37,729 nt of DNA, taken from NCBI GenBank assembly GCA_937934595.1, contig CALGZA010000011.1, positions 1-37,729 of the forward strand, written 5' to 3'. Under the pieces are notes generated by a model. It made no database searches and had not been told where the DNA came from. It saw only the letters and a list, made by a program, of their open reading frames with translations. The position numbers and the translations under genes are program-made. Positions 7,616 through 16,357 of this stretch are shown one piece after another. The first letter of the stretch is position 1. Each line of letters opens with the position of its first letter. This DNA comes from an uncultured Verrucomicrobiales bacterium. Its GTDB lineage: Bacteria; Verrucomicrobiota; Verrucomicrobiia; Verrucomicrobiales; Akkermansiaceae.

Positions 7616-8385
7616 CAAATCTCATGCTTAGCCTCCGGTGTCTTAGCCGCCCGTTCCGCCACCTCATCAAGAATAGTCAATCGCCCACCATACGTCTTCT
7701 GAAGCAACTCAGTCGTATACATCTCATCCGTTTTCCCATAAGCCACCAACCGCATATTCAACAACAGCAAATGATCAAAATACTCACGCGCGGTCTGTAA
7801 ATCATGATGCACCACTAGCACCGTCTTACCACACTCACGCATCTCCTTAAGTAGCTCAATAATAGCCGACTCAGTAGCAGCATCCACTCCAGCAAAAGGC
7901 TCATCCATGAAATATAAATCACTATCCTGCGCCAATGCCCTCGCCAAGAAAACCCGCTGCTGCTGACCACCAGAAAGATTACCAATCTGCCTCTTAGAAT
8001 ACGGAAGCATCCCCACCTTATCTAGCGCCTCAGAAGCTATCATCCTCTCACGCTTTCCTACCCTGCCAAATAACCCCAGCTTCCCATATGTCCCCATCAA
8101 AGCCACATCCATCACCGTAACAGGAAAATCCCAGTCCACACTCTCTCGCTGAGGAACATAACCCACCCGATGCAAATTATCAGCCAGAGGTTTCCCAAAA
8201 ACCTTCACCCACCCCCCAGAATGAGGAACCACACCCATAATCGACTTAATAAGCGTAGACTTACCAGCTCCATTAGGCCCAATAATACCAACCAAACTCC
8301 CAGCCTCCACCTCCACATCCACCCCATAAAGAACCGGACGTTTATGGTAGGTAACTGTCAGATCATGAGTCTCCAGCGCTATCAT
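7615..8385 (-). CDS. troB: Metal ABC transporter ATP-binding protein (TroB/MntA-like)
   Basis: This 256-residue ATPase has Walker A GPNGAGKS (36-43), a Q-loop at YVPQR (77-81), signature LSGGQQQR (137-144), Walker B LYFMDEP (157-163) and a switch His in VVHHD (191-195). The sequence just after the Q-loop, VDWDFPVTV, is characteristic of Mn/Zn/Fe importers of the Tro/Mnt/Znu group. The ATG overlaps the lipoprotein's TGA by four bases (ATGA), and its own stop overlaps the fused permease start, so the operon is tightly coupled. It powers metal import from the cytoplasmic face. Confidence 0.95.
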   Translation of the reverse strand: MIALETHDLTVTYHKRPVLYGVDVEVEAGSLVGIIGPNGAGKSTLIKSIMGVVPHSGGWVKVFGKPLADNLHRVGYVPQRESVDWDFPVTVMDVALMGTYGKLGLFGRVGKRERMIASEALDKVGMLPYSKRQIGNLSGGQQQRVFLARALAQDSDLYFMDEPFAGVDAATESAIIELLKEMRECGKTVLVVHHDLQTAREYFDHLLLLNMRLVAYGKTDEMYTTELLQKTYGGRLTILDEVAERAAKTPEAKHEI

Positions 8386-9344
8386 TTCAACCCTTCCACT
8401 ATAGCGTTCACATTATGCTTAATCATACCAATATAACTCCCTAAATCGTAAGTCTCACCATTCACCGTCTCCAGCTCCCCCACCTTACCAGTAGCATCAG
8501 CATAGAGCTCCTTATCAGAAACCGCCACTCCTGCATCCTTAGCTATCGCCTCTATCCCCTTCTTATTAGCTGCACTCTCAGGAAATATCATCTTCAATTG
8601 CCTCTCTCTAATAAAAGCAACTAACTCCTCCACCTTCTTCGGCCCACTCTTATCTCCAGGAGCCAATCCATCTATCGCCTTAACCTCAAAATCAAAAGCC
8701 CTCGCATAATACATAAACGCATCATGGCTCGTCACTAAAATCCTACGCTCAGCAGGAACCTCACGCATCCGCCCCTTAGCCCACTCACTCAGATCCATAA
8801 GCTCCTTACGGTAAGCGTCCCCCCTCTCTTTATACTTCTCACCATTCTTAGCGTCCTTAGCCACCAGCGCATCCACCACTACATCAATGGTCTTAGACCA
8901 TAAGAGCGGATCACCCCAAACATGAGGATCAGCATACGCACTATACTTCTCCTCAGGCTGAACTAATTCAGACTTCTCCATGCCACTCGTCACCCTATGA
9001 GCCGTCTTCAAAAGCTCAATATTCTTCTGCAACGTCTCTTCTAAATGCAACCCATTGTAAAAAACCAAATCAGCACTCTTCAATGCCTGCCTATCAGATG
9101 ACCTAGAACTATAACTATGCGGATCCACTCCCTCACCCATCACCCCATAAATCTCAACATCATCTCCTCCTATAACCTTCACTAAATCTTGAACCATCGT
9201 TGTAGTCGCCGCTATCTTCAGCTTAGCTCCTGACTCAAACCCATCAGCAGACTCCCAGACATTCTGTGAACCCTTACCCCCACAACTGTTGAATACCAAT
9301 AAGGACAAACCCATTGCCACCAACTTAAACAAATCTCTCTTCAT
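8382..9344 (-). CDS. troA: Metal-binding lipoprotein of ABC importer (TroA-like, cluster A-1)
   Basis: The 320-residue protein has a lipoprotein signal with lipobox FNSC (Cys21). The cluster A-1 fold is marked by DPHSY (His76), DPHVW (His141), TSHDAF (His207) and LYADATG (Asp283). These four residues give a His3-Asp site as in TroA and ZnuA, rather than the His2-Glu-Asp of strictly Mn-selective PsaA/MntC. There is no His-rich loop of the ZnuA kind. It is the first gene of the operon. The ATG is preceded by an AGAGG Shine-Dalgarno-like sequence (9351-9355) at six bases, one of few in this window. It captures Mn or Zn outside the inner membrane and hands it to the permease pair. Confidence 0.93.
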   Translation of the reverse strand: MKRDLFKLVAMGLSLLVFNSCGGKGSQNVWESADGFESGAKLKIAATTTMVQDLVKVIGGDDVEIYGVMGEGVDPHSYSSRSSDRQALKSADLVFYNGLHLEETLQKNIELLKTAHRVTSGMEKSELVQPEEKYSAYADPHVWGDPLLWSKTIDVVVDALVAKDAKNGEKYKERGDAYRKELMDLSEWAKGRMREVPAERRILVTSHDAFMYYARAFDFEVKAIDGLAPGDKSGPKKVEELVAFIRERQLKMIFPESAANKKGIEAIAKDAGVAVSDKELYADATGKVGELETVNGETYDLGSYIGMIKHNVNAIVEGLK

Positions 9345-9350
9345 ACCAAA

Positions 9351-9355
9351 CCTCT
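9351..9355 (-). promoter_or_regulatory. Shine-Dalgarno-like site of the metal-binding lipoprotein
   Basis: AGAGG on the minus strand sits six bases before the ATG at 9344 and supports that start. It stands out because most start codons in this window have no such sequence. Confidence 0.5.
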
Positions 9356-9386
9356 ATGCCTCATCACACTACCAGTCAAATAAAAA

Positions 9387-9400
9387 TTAGCCTAGCCTAA
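9387..9400 (-). promoter_or_regulatory. Candidate DtxR-family operator of the metal-transport operon
   Basis: An interrupted palindrome TTAG-N6-CTAA, flanked on both sides by A/T runs, lies 43-56 bases upstream of the lipoprotein ATG. The centre reads CCTAGC, which resembles DtxR/IdeR/TroR boxes of the TTAGG-GCCTAA kind but with one arm imperfect. A TATAAA on the minus strand just upstream could be the -10, which would put the palindrome near the transcription start, a repressing position. The match is by eye. Confidence 0.45.
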
Positions 9401-9412
9401 GTTTTTATAACT

Positions 9413-9436
9413 AGCATTTTCAATAAAGCATTTTCA
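9413..9436. repeat. Direct repeat AGCATTTTCA x2 in the divergent promoter region
   Basis: The ten-base sequence AGCATTTTCA occurs at 9413-9422 and again at 9427-9436, offset by 14 bases. It lies between two divergent operons and could bind a regulator, or be chance in AT-rich DNA. Confidence 0.4.
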
Positions 9437-9638
9437 CGCTAATTAGTTAACATACCATAAATATCCCATTATTTAGATAAAAGAGCATCTACCTGTCGCT
9501 CTACAAATAATAAAGCAGAAATTCATTATGTTATTTCACCATCCACCGAAATATCATATAAAGCGTTTGCGTATAAAAATAAAAGTATCTCGTAAATTGA
9601 GAAAATTCACCACAAGACAAACATAATCGCCCCATACC

Positions 9639-12347
9639 ATGTCAGAATCAGAAGATAAACAGCACCTAGCACCACTGCCAGATTCTCTCCGCGAACAGCT
9701 TGAAAGCTTTAAAAAGCATCTCTGGCGGATTAAGATCACCGAAGCCGTCCTTGCTGGTCTCATAGGTCTTCTATTCTCATTCGCACTCATTTTTGCTCTC
9801 GACCGCTTCTGGGAGATCCCTCCCCTTGTAAGGCTCATCGTCCTCATAGCCGGCGTCTCTCTCTTCGCCGTATTCGCTCCATTCTGGATCAACCGTTGGG
9901 TTTTTAAACACCGTAAAGAAAACCAACTAGCACGCCACATCTCTAAACACTACCCAAACCTAGGTGACAGACTACTCGGTGTCGTAGAACTACAAAACCA
10001 AGACGAAAGCCAAAAAGCACTCTCGCCTGAGCTCCGTGAAGCGGCCATGGTCGCCGTCGCAAATGAAACTAAAGACAGAAATCTAAGCCTCGCTATATCA
10101 TCATCATGGACACGTAAACTTGCACTAGGTTTCACTGCCCTTGCTCTAGTAGCTGGTGGAGCATTCATCGCCTACCCTAAAGCAGGTAAAAATGCCCTCG
10201 CCAGATGGTTCATGCCCCTCTCTAAAACTGAACGCTTTACCTTCACCCAGGTAGACATGTCTAAAATCCCTCAGCCACTCTACACCCCCATTGGAGAAAA
10301 ATTCACCATCCCCATCCACCTCAAAAAAGAAACCGAAGACACTCCCTCATTCGCAAAAGCCAAATACACCAACGCTAAATGGCAAAATTACCCATACTCA
10401 AACGATAAATACACACTCGAATTCCCAGGAAAACGAGAAAAAGGAACCGTCAGCCTCCTCTTAGGTGACGCCAAACATAAAATCACCGTCCAGCCCATAC
10501 ACAGACCAAAAATCAGCGGCTATCAACAAGAAATAATCTACCCAGAATACCTTCAGCGCGAGCCCATACGCGCCTCACTAGCTACCACTCAGACAGAAGT
10601 CCTCACCGGCTCTAAAGTCACTATTACAGCATCAGCAGACCGTAAACTAAGTTCTGCCAAATTCCACTCACCCACCTTCGAGCCTCATGCTCCAGAGATC
10701 GATGAAGAAGAAGCAGAAATCCAAGGCATCGACATCAACGCTAAACCAGAGCCCGTCGCGCTGAGTCTAAATCACACCATCTCCGGTAACTCCGTGATCA
10801 CAGATCCTATCAAAATCAAAGATGGCACCATCACTCTTCCTCTATCATGGGTAGATGAATACGGAATCGCAGGTATAAAATCATCAGAATTCACCATCAA
10901 TTCAGTGCCTGACCTACCTCCCGTAACATACACAGAACGTGATTCAAAAAGCACCGTCATGCTCTACAATCAAGTCCTAAAGTTCAAACTCGCTGCTGAA
11001 GACAACTACGGCATCAAAAAAGCAGGAATCGTTTGGAAAGGTGAATTCACCACACCATCCCCAGACACCCCAGCCTCAGCTGAAAAAACCCTTCTTACTG
11101 GTGACCCATACATGACCTCAAGCAACAAAGAAGTTCTAATCAACTTCGTTGAAGAAGGCATCACACCCCAGAAACTAGAAGTTAGAACATGGGTGGAAGA
11201 CTATAACCCTGATACACCACGCATCTTCTCAGAACCCATCACTATATTCATTCTGAGCAAGGAAGAACATGCTGATCATCTAAGAGATAAAGTTGATAGT
11301 ATTCAGACTAAAATGCAAGACGTTACCAGAACAGAACAGGAAAACTTGGAAAAAAACAAACAACTCCTCAAAGACTTAAAAAATCCTAAAAAAGCAGCAG
11401 AAGCCAAAGCTAAACTCGCAGAACAAAAACGCGCAGAACTAGAAAATAAAGACGAAGTCAAAAAACTAGCACAAGAAATGACAGAAGCATTCAAAGAAGC
11501 CATCAAAAATGACTCTATCAAAAGCAAAGCTCTTAAAGACATGAAAGATGTCCTCAAAGACCTAAAAGATATGGCTAAAAAAGACATGCCAGAAGTTGCT
11601 GATGACTTAGATAAAGCTCAAAACAAAAAAAATTCAGAAGAAAAAACCAAGAAAGACCTCGATTCAGCTATAAAAAAACAGAAAAAGCTAATCGAAAAAA
11701 TGAAGAAAACTTCTAAAAAAGCAGACCGAGCCAAACTCAAACTAGAAGCAGGAACATTCGTCAACCGCCTCAGAAAAGCAGCCGCACAAGAAGAAGCCAT
11801 TGCCGGAACTATCATACAAGAAGCTAACAACATCTTCGGTCTACATTACAACGAATTAGACCCAGAACTCAAAAAAGTAATCCAAAGAATCTTCCTATCC
11901 CAAGAGAAAACCACATCGGACATTCGCTGGATCCTAGAAGACCTAACATTCTTCCACCAACGCACAGAAACACCCATCCATAAAGAAATCGTCGAAAAAA
12001 TGAACGACGAAAAAATTAAGGATGATAAAACTATTACAGAATTCGTAGCCTCCATCGAAAGACAAATAGAAGAACAGCACACTGCCATGACCATAGACAA
12101 TGTCATATTAACCGCCAAAAAACTACGCGAATGGGCCAAATTACTTGAACAAGCTAAAGATGAGGATTCTTCACAGGGTGAATCAGACGGAGGATCTCCA
12201 CCACCTAACAACGAAGACAAAGACTTTGAATTCATGCTCAAAGTCATGAAAATGATTCAAGCTGAACAACTACTCAGAGACAAAACCCGCGCCCTAGAGG
12301 AAAGCAAAAGAAATGCACTAAAATCATCTCCTGCACCATTACCATAG
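9639..12347 (+). CDS. DUF4175-type membrane protein with long coiled coil
   Basis: The protein has 902 residues. Two N-terminal membrane helices (about 34-54 and 62-86) are followed by a cytoplasmic-looking stretch with HISKHYPNLGDRLLG, a third helix (about 159-179), then a large extracytoplasmic part. Residues ~200-540 look like beta-sandwich domains. Residues ~545-705 are a highly charged Lys/Glu/Ala-rich coiled coil, and a helical C-terminal part with a Ser/Pro/Gly-rich linker follows. This organisation fits DUF4175, a family of unknown function usual in Planctomycetes and Verrucomicrobia and often found near BatA/MoxR-type envelope genes, which are not seen here. It heads a seven-gene run of exported proteins and could anchor or organise them at the membrane (inference). 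Confidence 0.85.
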   Translation: MSESEDKQHLAPLPDSLREQLESFKKHLWRIKITEAVLAGLIGLLFSFALIFALDRFWEIPPLVRLIVLIAGVSLFAVFAPFWINRWVFKHRKENQLARHISKHYPNLGDRLLGVVELQNQDESQKALSPELREAAMVAVANETKDRNLSLAISSSWTRKLALGFTALALVAGGAFIAYPKAGKNALARWFMPLSKTERFTFTQVDMSKIPQPLYTPIGEKFTIPIHLKKETEDTPSFAKAKYTNAKWQNYPYSNDKYTLEFPGKREKGTVSLLLGDAKHKITVQPIHRPKISGYQQEIIYPEYLQREPIRASLATTQTEVLTGSKVTITASADRKLSSAKFHSPTFEPHAPEIDEEEAEIQGIDINAKPEPVALSLNHTISGNSVITDPIKIKDGTITLPLSWVDEYGIAGIKSSEFTINSVPDLPPVTYTERDSKSTVMLYNQVLKFKLAAEDNYGIKKAGIVWKGEFTTPSPDTPASAEKTLLTGDPYMTSSNKEVLINFVEEGITPQKLEVRTWVEDYNPDTPRIFSEPITIFILSKEEHADHLRDKVDSIQTKMQDVTRTEQENLEKNKQLLKDLKNPKKAAEAKAKLAEQKRAELENKDEVKKLAQEMTEAFKEAIKNDSIKSKALKDMKDVLKDLKDMAKKDMPEVADDLDKAQNKKNSEEKTKKDLDSAIKKQKKLIEKMKKTSKKADRAKLKLEAGTFVNRLRKAAAQEEAIAGTIIQEANNIFGLHYNELDPELKKVIQRIFLSQEKTTSDIRWILEDLTFFHQRTETPIHKEIVEKMNDEKIKDDKTITEFVASIERQIEEQHTAMTIDNVILTAKKLREWAKLLEQAKDEDSSQGESDGGSPPPNNEDKDFEFMLKVMKMIQAEQLLRDKTRALEESKRNALKSSPAPLP

Positions 12348-12409
12348 CATAAAACCAAACAGCTATCAGCTCCACTCTCTTCTCATACGCAATTTGACAC
12401 AAAAATCAT

Positions 12410-13450
12410 ATGACCTTAAAGAAAAGCATTCTCAAAACTCACATCCTTGCTCTACTCGCGATAACTTCCTCATTATTCATTGCCTCAACTATGAATGCTG
12501 ATGCTCAAGGCCGTAAAAGAAATAAAGTAGTCACCATACCTCCTAATGTTGAAATCTCATACAAGAACGGACTAAAGTTCCTAGCTAGAATACAAAAGGC
12601 CGACGGCACATTCAGTGAAGACGCAAGATCTGGTCGAGGATACAGTTCTCAACCCGGTATCACAGGTATTTGTGTCCTTGCGTTCCTCGCACACGGCGAA
12701 GATCCTGAATTTGGCCCCTACGCTAAAGTAATTAAAAAAGGAATCAACTCCATACTCAAACAACAAAAAAGTACAGGATATATCGGTAGCAGCATGTATA
12801 ACCACGGCTTCGCCACTCTAGCTCTAGCAGAAGCATACGGCATGATCGAAGATGATAGACTAGCCGGAGCTATCAAAAAATCTGTTGCCCTCCTAATAAA
12901 ATCCCAAGAATCTAACTCCAAAGGTGGCTGGCGATACACCCCAGAAGATAACAGCGCAGATAGCACAGTTGCTGGATGCCAGCTGGTAGCTCTTCTCGCC
13001 GCCAGAAATGCAGGCATTCCCGTTCCAGATAAAAACATAGACCTAGCTGTCAAATACATGGAAAGTTGTAGAGCTTCCAATGGTGGTTATGGCTACACCT
13101 CTAAATCAAATCCCAGAACCACCCTCACTGCAATAGGCTCACTATGCATGTCTCTCGCTAAGAAAAAAAATGGGAAAGGCTTTAAAGCTAGCACCAAATT
13201 CTTAGAAAAACGCATCGAAGATAATGGTGAATACCTCTTCTATCACCAATACTACATGGCTCAAGCACTATTCCACGCTGACGAGGAAATATGGAAACGT
13301 TGGAACGATAGAAATTCAGCAATAATGACATCAGCACAAGCAGGAAACGGAAGCTGGAATGATAATAGATTAGGCAGTTCAGGTGCTACTGGATTCGCAT
13401 TATTATCTATGGCTCTTAACTACAGATTCCTCCCTATATACGAAAAATAA
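12410..13450 (+). CDS. Secreted alpha/alpha-toroid protein (prenyltransferase/squalene-oxidase repeats)
   Basis: The 346-residue protein has an N-terminal signal peptide (about 1-33, ending near MNADAQG). The rest is built of helical repeats with the QKADGTF/GGWRYTP/NGGYGYTS/GNGSW pattern of the prenyltransferase and squalene-cyclase toroid. The Asp-rich catalytic DxDD motif of hopene/squalene cyclases is absent, so terpene cyclisation is unlikely. It resembles the exported toroid proteins of Planctomycetes and Verrucomicrobia, whose role is unknown, and a binding or scaffold role is possible. It starts 62 bases after the DUF4175 gene and ends 20 bases before the first member of the paralogue array, so one transcript is likely. 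Confidence 0.85.
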   Translation: MTLKKSILKTHILALLAITSSLFIASTMNADAQGRKRNKVVTIPPNVEISYKNGLKFLARIQKADGTFSEDARSGRGYSSQPGITGICVLAFLAHGEDPEFGPYAKVIKKGINSILKQQKSTGYIGSSMYNHGFATLALAEAYGMIEDDRLAGAIKKSVALLIKSQESNSKGGWRYTPEDNSADSTVAGCQLVALLAARNAGIPVPDKNIDLAVKYMESCRASNGGYGYTSKSNPRTTLTAIGSLCMSLAKKKNGKGFKASTKFLEKRIEDNGEYLFYHQYYMAQALFHADEEIWKRWNDRNSAIMTSAQAGNGSWNDNRLGSSGATGFALLSMALNYRFLPIYEK

Positions 13451-13470
13451 TAGCGCCACATCTCTATAGT

Positions 13471-14919
13471 ATGAAACTTATCACAACCCATCTCATCAGT
13501 CTTTTAGCCATCACGTCCTCCATGGCTGCTGACAACCATGATCTCATAAACTTTAAAAACCATGACACACTCCATGGTAAATTCATAGGTTTCACCAAAT
13601 CAGGAAAAATCATCTGGAGAAATAATGCAGCAGACAAAAATATCGCATTCACTACACCTGAAGTGCGTAAAATAGTCATAAACAAAGGCAAACCAATTAA
13701 AGAATTCACTCACAAAGGCTTTATCGAACTGACAAACAACGATAAAATTCCAGGTAAATTCATTTCTTACTCCAATGATAAAATCACTATCAATACCGAC
13801 TATTCAGGAACCATTAATATCCCCAAAAAAGAAATCCTAAACGTTCACTTTAATCCCACTGGACATCATTTCAGATATTCTGGCCCATTTTCTAAAGATG
13901 AGAAATGGCTACTAAAATACGCGGACAACCGTGATACCTCCACCATCGATGAGAAGAAAAAATCTTGGCAGTTCAAAAATTTCAGCCTTACTCATAAAGG
14001 TGATCACAGCGCCATACTCAAAAAACTCGATCTGCCTGAAAAATTCAAGATTACATTTAACGCATATACAAATCAGTTCTACTACCCATCCTTAGTATTA
14101 ATGGCGGATCTAAAAATACCTAAGAACATTAAAGCAATTGAAAATAACAACCAATACAGCAATAGATACGGACGGTATAATAAAGCTCACTCTCTAGGTA
14201 ACTGTATTCTCATATCATTGAGCCCTACACGCTCCACTTTGAATTTCCATGGATTCAATGATAAGAATACTCCAGAACTAAAAACATTAAATAACATAGT
14301 AAAAAATACTAGCTCAGACTCTAAAACCTCTAAAACCGCATTTGAAGTCAGATGTGATAAATCTACAGGAGCCACCTTGCTATACGCTAACGGGAAAATG
14401 GTAGCAAATTGGAACATCAGCTCAGTTATCAATAAACTCAAAGGATCATACATTGGATTCAATATCTCTCACAGAAGTAAAAAAAGTAATACCGCTATTA
14501 GCGACCTTACCGTTAGTCAGTGGAACGGCATACAAGATTCAGACCTATCCCTAGAACATGAGTCACGTGATGTCGTATTGCTAGATAACATTACTGATAG
14601 ATACTCCGGTGAAATTACCTCCATCACAAACAAAGTAGTCGAAATGAAATCCGACCATGGAGAATTAACCATACCCACAGATCAAATACACTCTGCCACA
14701 TTCCAGAGAGCCACCCCCAGTGAGCCACTGAAAGATGTAGAAAATGAAATAACCATTCATTTCTACGGTACAGGTTCAATCAGCGGTAAACTCGTAGAAT
14801 CAAATAAAGAATCCGTAACAATAGAATCCTCAAAATGTGGCAAATTGAATATCAAAACTGAATTCATTCACGCTATAGAATTCTCTAGTATGGACGAAGT
14901 TCACGAGAACTTTGATTAA
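13471..14919 (+). CDS. Exported paralogue 1 (type A): beta modules flanking a LamG/DUF1080-like domain
   Basis: The 482-residue protein has a signal peptide at 1-19 (ending SSMAAD). Module 1 (about 25-70) has NHDTLHGKF, and module 2 (about 82-127) has NNDKIPGKF and ends TINIPKKEILNVHF. The central domain (about 132-355) runs from RYSGPF to SQWNG and includes STLNFHGFND and a LLYANGKMVANW strand typical of jelly-roll carbohydrate-binding or DUF1080-like folds. Modules 3 (about 367-412, TDRYSGEI) and 4 (about 427-472) follow. The protein ends acidic, without an anchor or sorting signal. I recognise no catalytic residues and no named family. It is first of the array, 20 bases after the toroid gene, with no Shine-Dalgarno sequence. 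Binding of a polysaccharide or cell-surface glycan is a guess from the fold. Confidence 0.8.
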   Translation: MKLITTHLISLLAITSSMAADNHDLINFKNHDTLHGKFIGFTKSGKIIWRNNAADKNIAFTTPEVRKIVINKGKPIKEFTHKGFIELTNNDKIPGKFISYSNDKITINTDYSGTINIPKKEILNVHFNPTGHHFRYSGPFSKDEKWLLKYADNRDTSTIDEKKKSWQFKNFSLTHKGDHSAILKKLDLPEKFKITFNAYTNQFYYPSLVLMADLKIPKNIKAIENNNQYSNRYGRYNKAHSLGNCILISLSPTRSTLNFHGFNDKNTPELKTLNNIVKNTSSDSKTSKTAFEVRCDKSTGATLLYANGKMVANWNISSVINKLKGSYIGFNISHRSKKSNTAISDLTVSQWNGIQDSDLSLEHESRDVVLLDNITDRYSGEITSITNKVVEMKSDHGELTIPTDQIHSATFQRATPSEPLKDVENEITIHFYGTGSISGKLVESNKESVTIESSKCGKLNIKTEFIHAIEFSSMDEVHENFD

Positions 14920-14966
14920 ACTATCCCCCTAAACACAGCACACAAAATCTATTTCCTAATTTTAAA

Positions 14967-16307
14967 ATGAGTTCAAAATCAATCATATCCACCGTCTGCT
15001 TATTCACCTCAGTATTACTGAGTCATTCTAAAACCTCAGACTCAATTACTCTTAATAACGGAAACACCCTCTCAGGAGAATTGAAACCAAGTAACAAAAT
15101 AAGTACATTCACATTAAAATCGGCTATCTCAAACAAGCCTATCAAAATCAAAGAATCTTCAGTGCACGAAATCATCTTCAAAACCAAAGAAAATAGCATC
15201 ACTGAACTCAAAGATAACATCCAACTTATAAATGGAGATAACATCTCTTGTTCTATCACGCAGCTCAACAAAGATTCCGTCACTATCAATACAAATTCTA
15301 TCGGAAATCATACTATACCTCGTAACAAAATCACTAAAATCATATTCAACGGTATAGGAGACAAATATATCTACTCCGGCCCAGGAAAAATTAGCAGGTT
15401 ATGGATTACTAAAAACGGTAAACCTAAGATCCAAAATAATAAACTAATTTTCAATGAATACTCAGAAGCTGCAAAAATAATTAATAACTTACCTGAAAAT
15501 TATACATTCGAGTTTACAACCACATTTCAAGATAACGCACCTACATTAAGAATTTATCTTTCCTCAGATACAGCAAACCATGACAAAAAAGATGATTGCT
15601 TCTTCCTTGACATCAATAGACGCCAAATCAGTGTTAAATCATATAACAAAGGAAATATTAAAACATTATCTGAACTTAATCCTGACGAAAAATTATTCGA
15701 TAACTCCTCATTTCATGTAGCCCTTCACGTAGACCGGAAAAAAAAACAACTAGCACTCTACATAAACAACGACCTCAAATTAACCATCTTAGACACCTTA
15801 ATAAAACCTAAAGGTAAATACTTCATATTTAAAAATCTAGCCAGATCAGGATACAAGACAGAAATAACTAATATAAAAATAGCCAACTGGACTGGTAGTG
15901 TGCCAAAGAGTGTCAATCCAACAAAACAAGCTTCTACAAAACATGACTTCATTGTAAATAAATCAGGTGAATTCATTACAGCAAATATAGCTAAAATCAT
16001 TAATACTGACAATACACCTCATTTGCTTTTTAAACTCCCATTCGCTAAAAAAGAATCTTCAATTCCATTAAATTCATTAAATTACATAAAATTTAAATCC
16101 CCTGAAAAACCCTTATCTCCTGTCAAATCAAACTATAAACTCATACTCAATTCTGGTGCATCGCTTTCATATCTAAAATCACAAATGATGAATGATCATT
16201 TAAATATTTATAATCCACTTCTTGGAGACTTAGCTATCCCAAGTTACGCGCTCTCGTCTGTTGAAGCCATTCCTACAAAAGATCCTAAAGATAAATCAGA
16301 TGATTAA
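14967..16307 (+). CDS. Exported paralogue 2 (type B)
   Basis: The 446-residue protein has a signal peptide at about 1-22 (ends LLSHSKTS). The two N-terminal modules are clear: NNGNTLSGEL with SSVHEIIF, and NGDNISCSI with IPRNKITKIIF. The central domain opens YSGPG, is shorter than in type A, and contains LRIYLSSDTA, FLDINRRQISVKSYNKG and QLALYINNDLKL before closing ANWTG. Modules 3 and 4 (around 330-380 and 392-440) are more diverged; module 4 ends with LLGDLAIP...VEAIP. The closest relative in the window is the fifth paralogue, which shares YNKG and the closing VEAI/IEAI. The start is an ATG 47 bases after paralogue 1 without a ribosome-binding sequence. The function is unknown. Confidence 0.78.
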   Translation: MSSKSIISTVCLFTSVLLSHSKTSDSITLNNGNTLSGELKPSNKISTFTLKSAISNKPIKIKESSVHEIIFKTKENSITELKDNIQLINGDNISCSITQLNKDSVTINTNSIGNHTIPRNKITKIIFNGIGDKYIYSGPGKISRLWITKNGKPKIQNNKLIFNEYSEAAKIINNLPENYTFEFTTTFQDNAPTLRIYLSSDTANHDKKDDCFFLDINRRQISVKSYNKGNIKTLSELNPDEKLFDNSSFHVALHVDRKKKQLALYINNDLKLTILDTLIKPKGKYFIFKNLARSGYKTEITNIKIANWTGSVPKSVNPTKQASTKHDFIVNKSGEFITANIAKIINTDNTPHLLFKLPFAKKESSIPLNSLNYIKFKSPEKPLSPVKSNYKLILNSGASLSYLKSQMMNDHLNIYNPLLGDLAIPSYALSSVEAIPTKDPKDKSDD

Positions 16308-16357
16308 TTCATCTAACAAATGCTAGCTAAAATTCTATAATTGATAACTCATTCACT

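Larger units (their letters stand above)
9345..9638. other. Divergent intergenic region between metal-transport and DUF4175 operons
   Basis: These 294 AT-rich bases contain no gene. The left half holds the DtxR-like palindrome, a TATAAA on the minus strand and the ten-base direct repeat. The right half must hold the promoter of the long plus-strand operon, but I found no convincing -35/-10 pair there; TTGAGA near 9597 with CATAAT nineteen bases later is the best. No Shine-Dalgarno sequence precedes the ATG at 9639. Confidence 0.6.

Noticed and set aside
9950-12247. Several Ser/Leu-rich minus-strand frames opposite the DUF4175 gene
   Set aside because: They are reverse reads of a Lys/Glu/Ala coiled-coil coding sequence, which always produces Ser/Phe/Leu-rich shadows.
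12410-13450. Annotation of the toroid protein as a squalene or hopene cyclase
   Set aside because: The catalytic DxDD motif is absent, the protein is too short, and it has a signal peptide.
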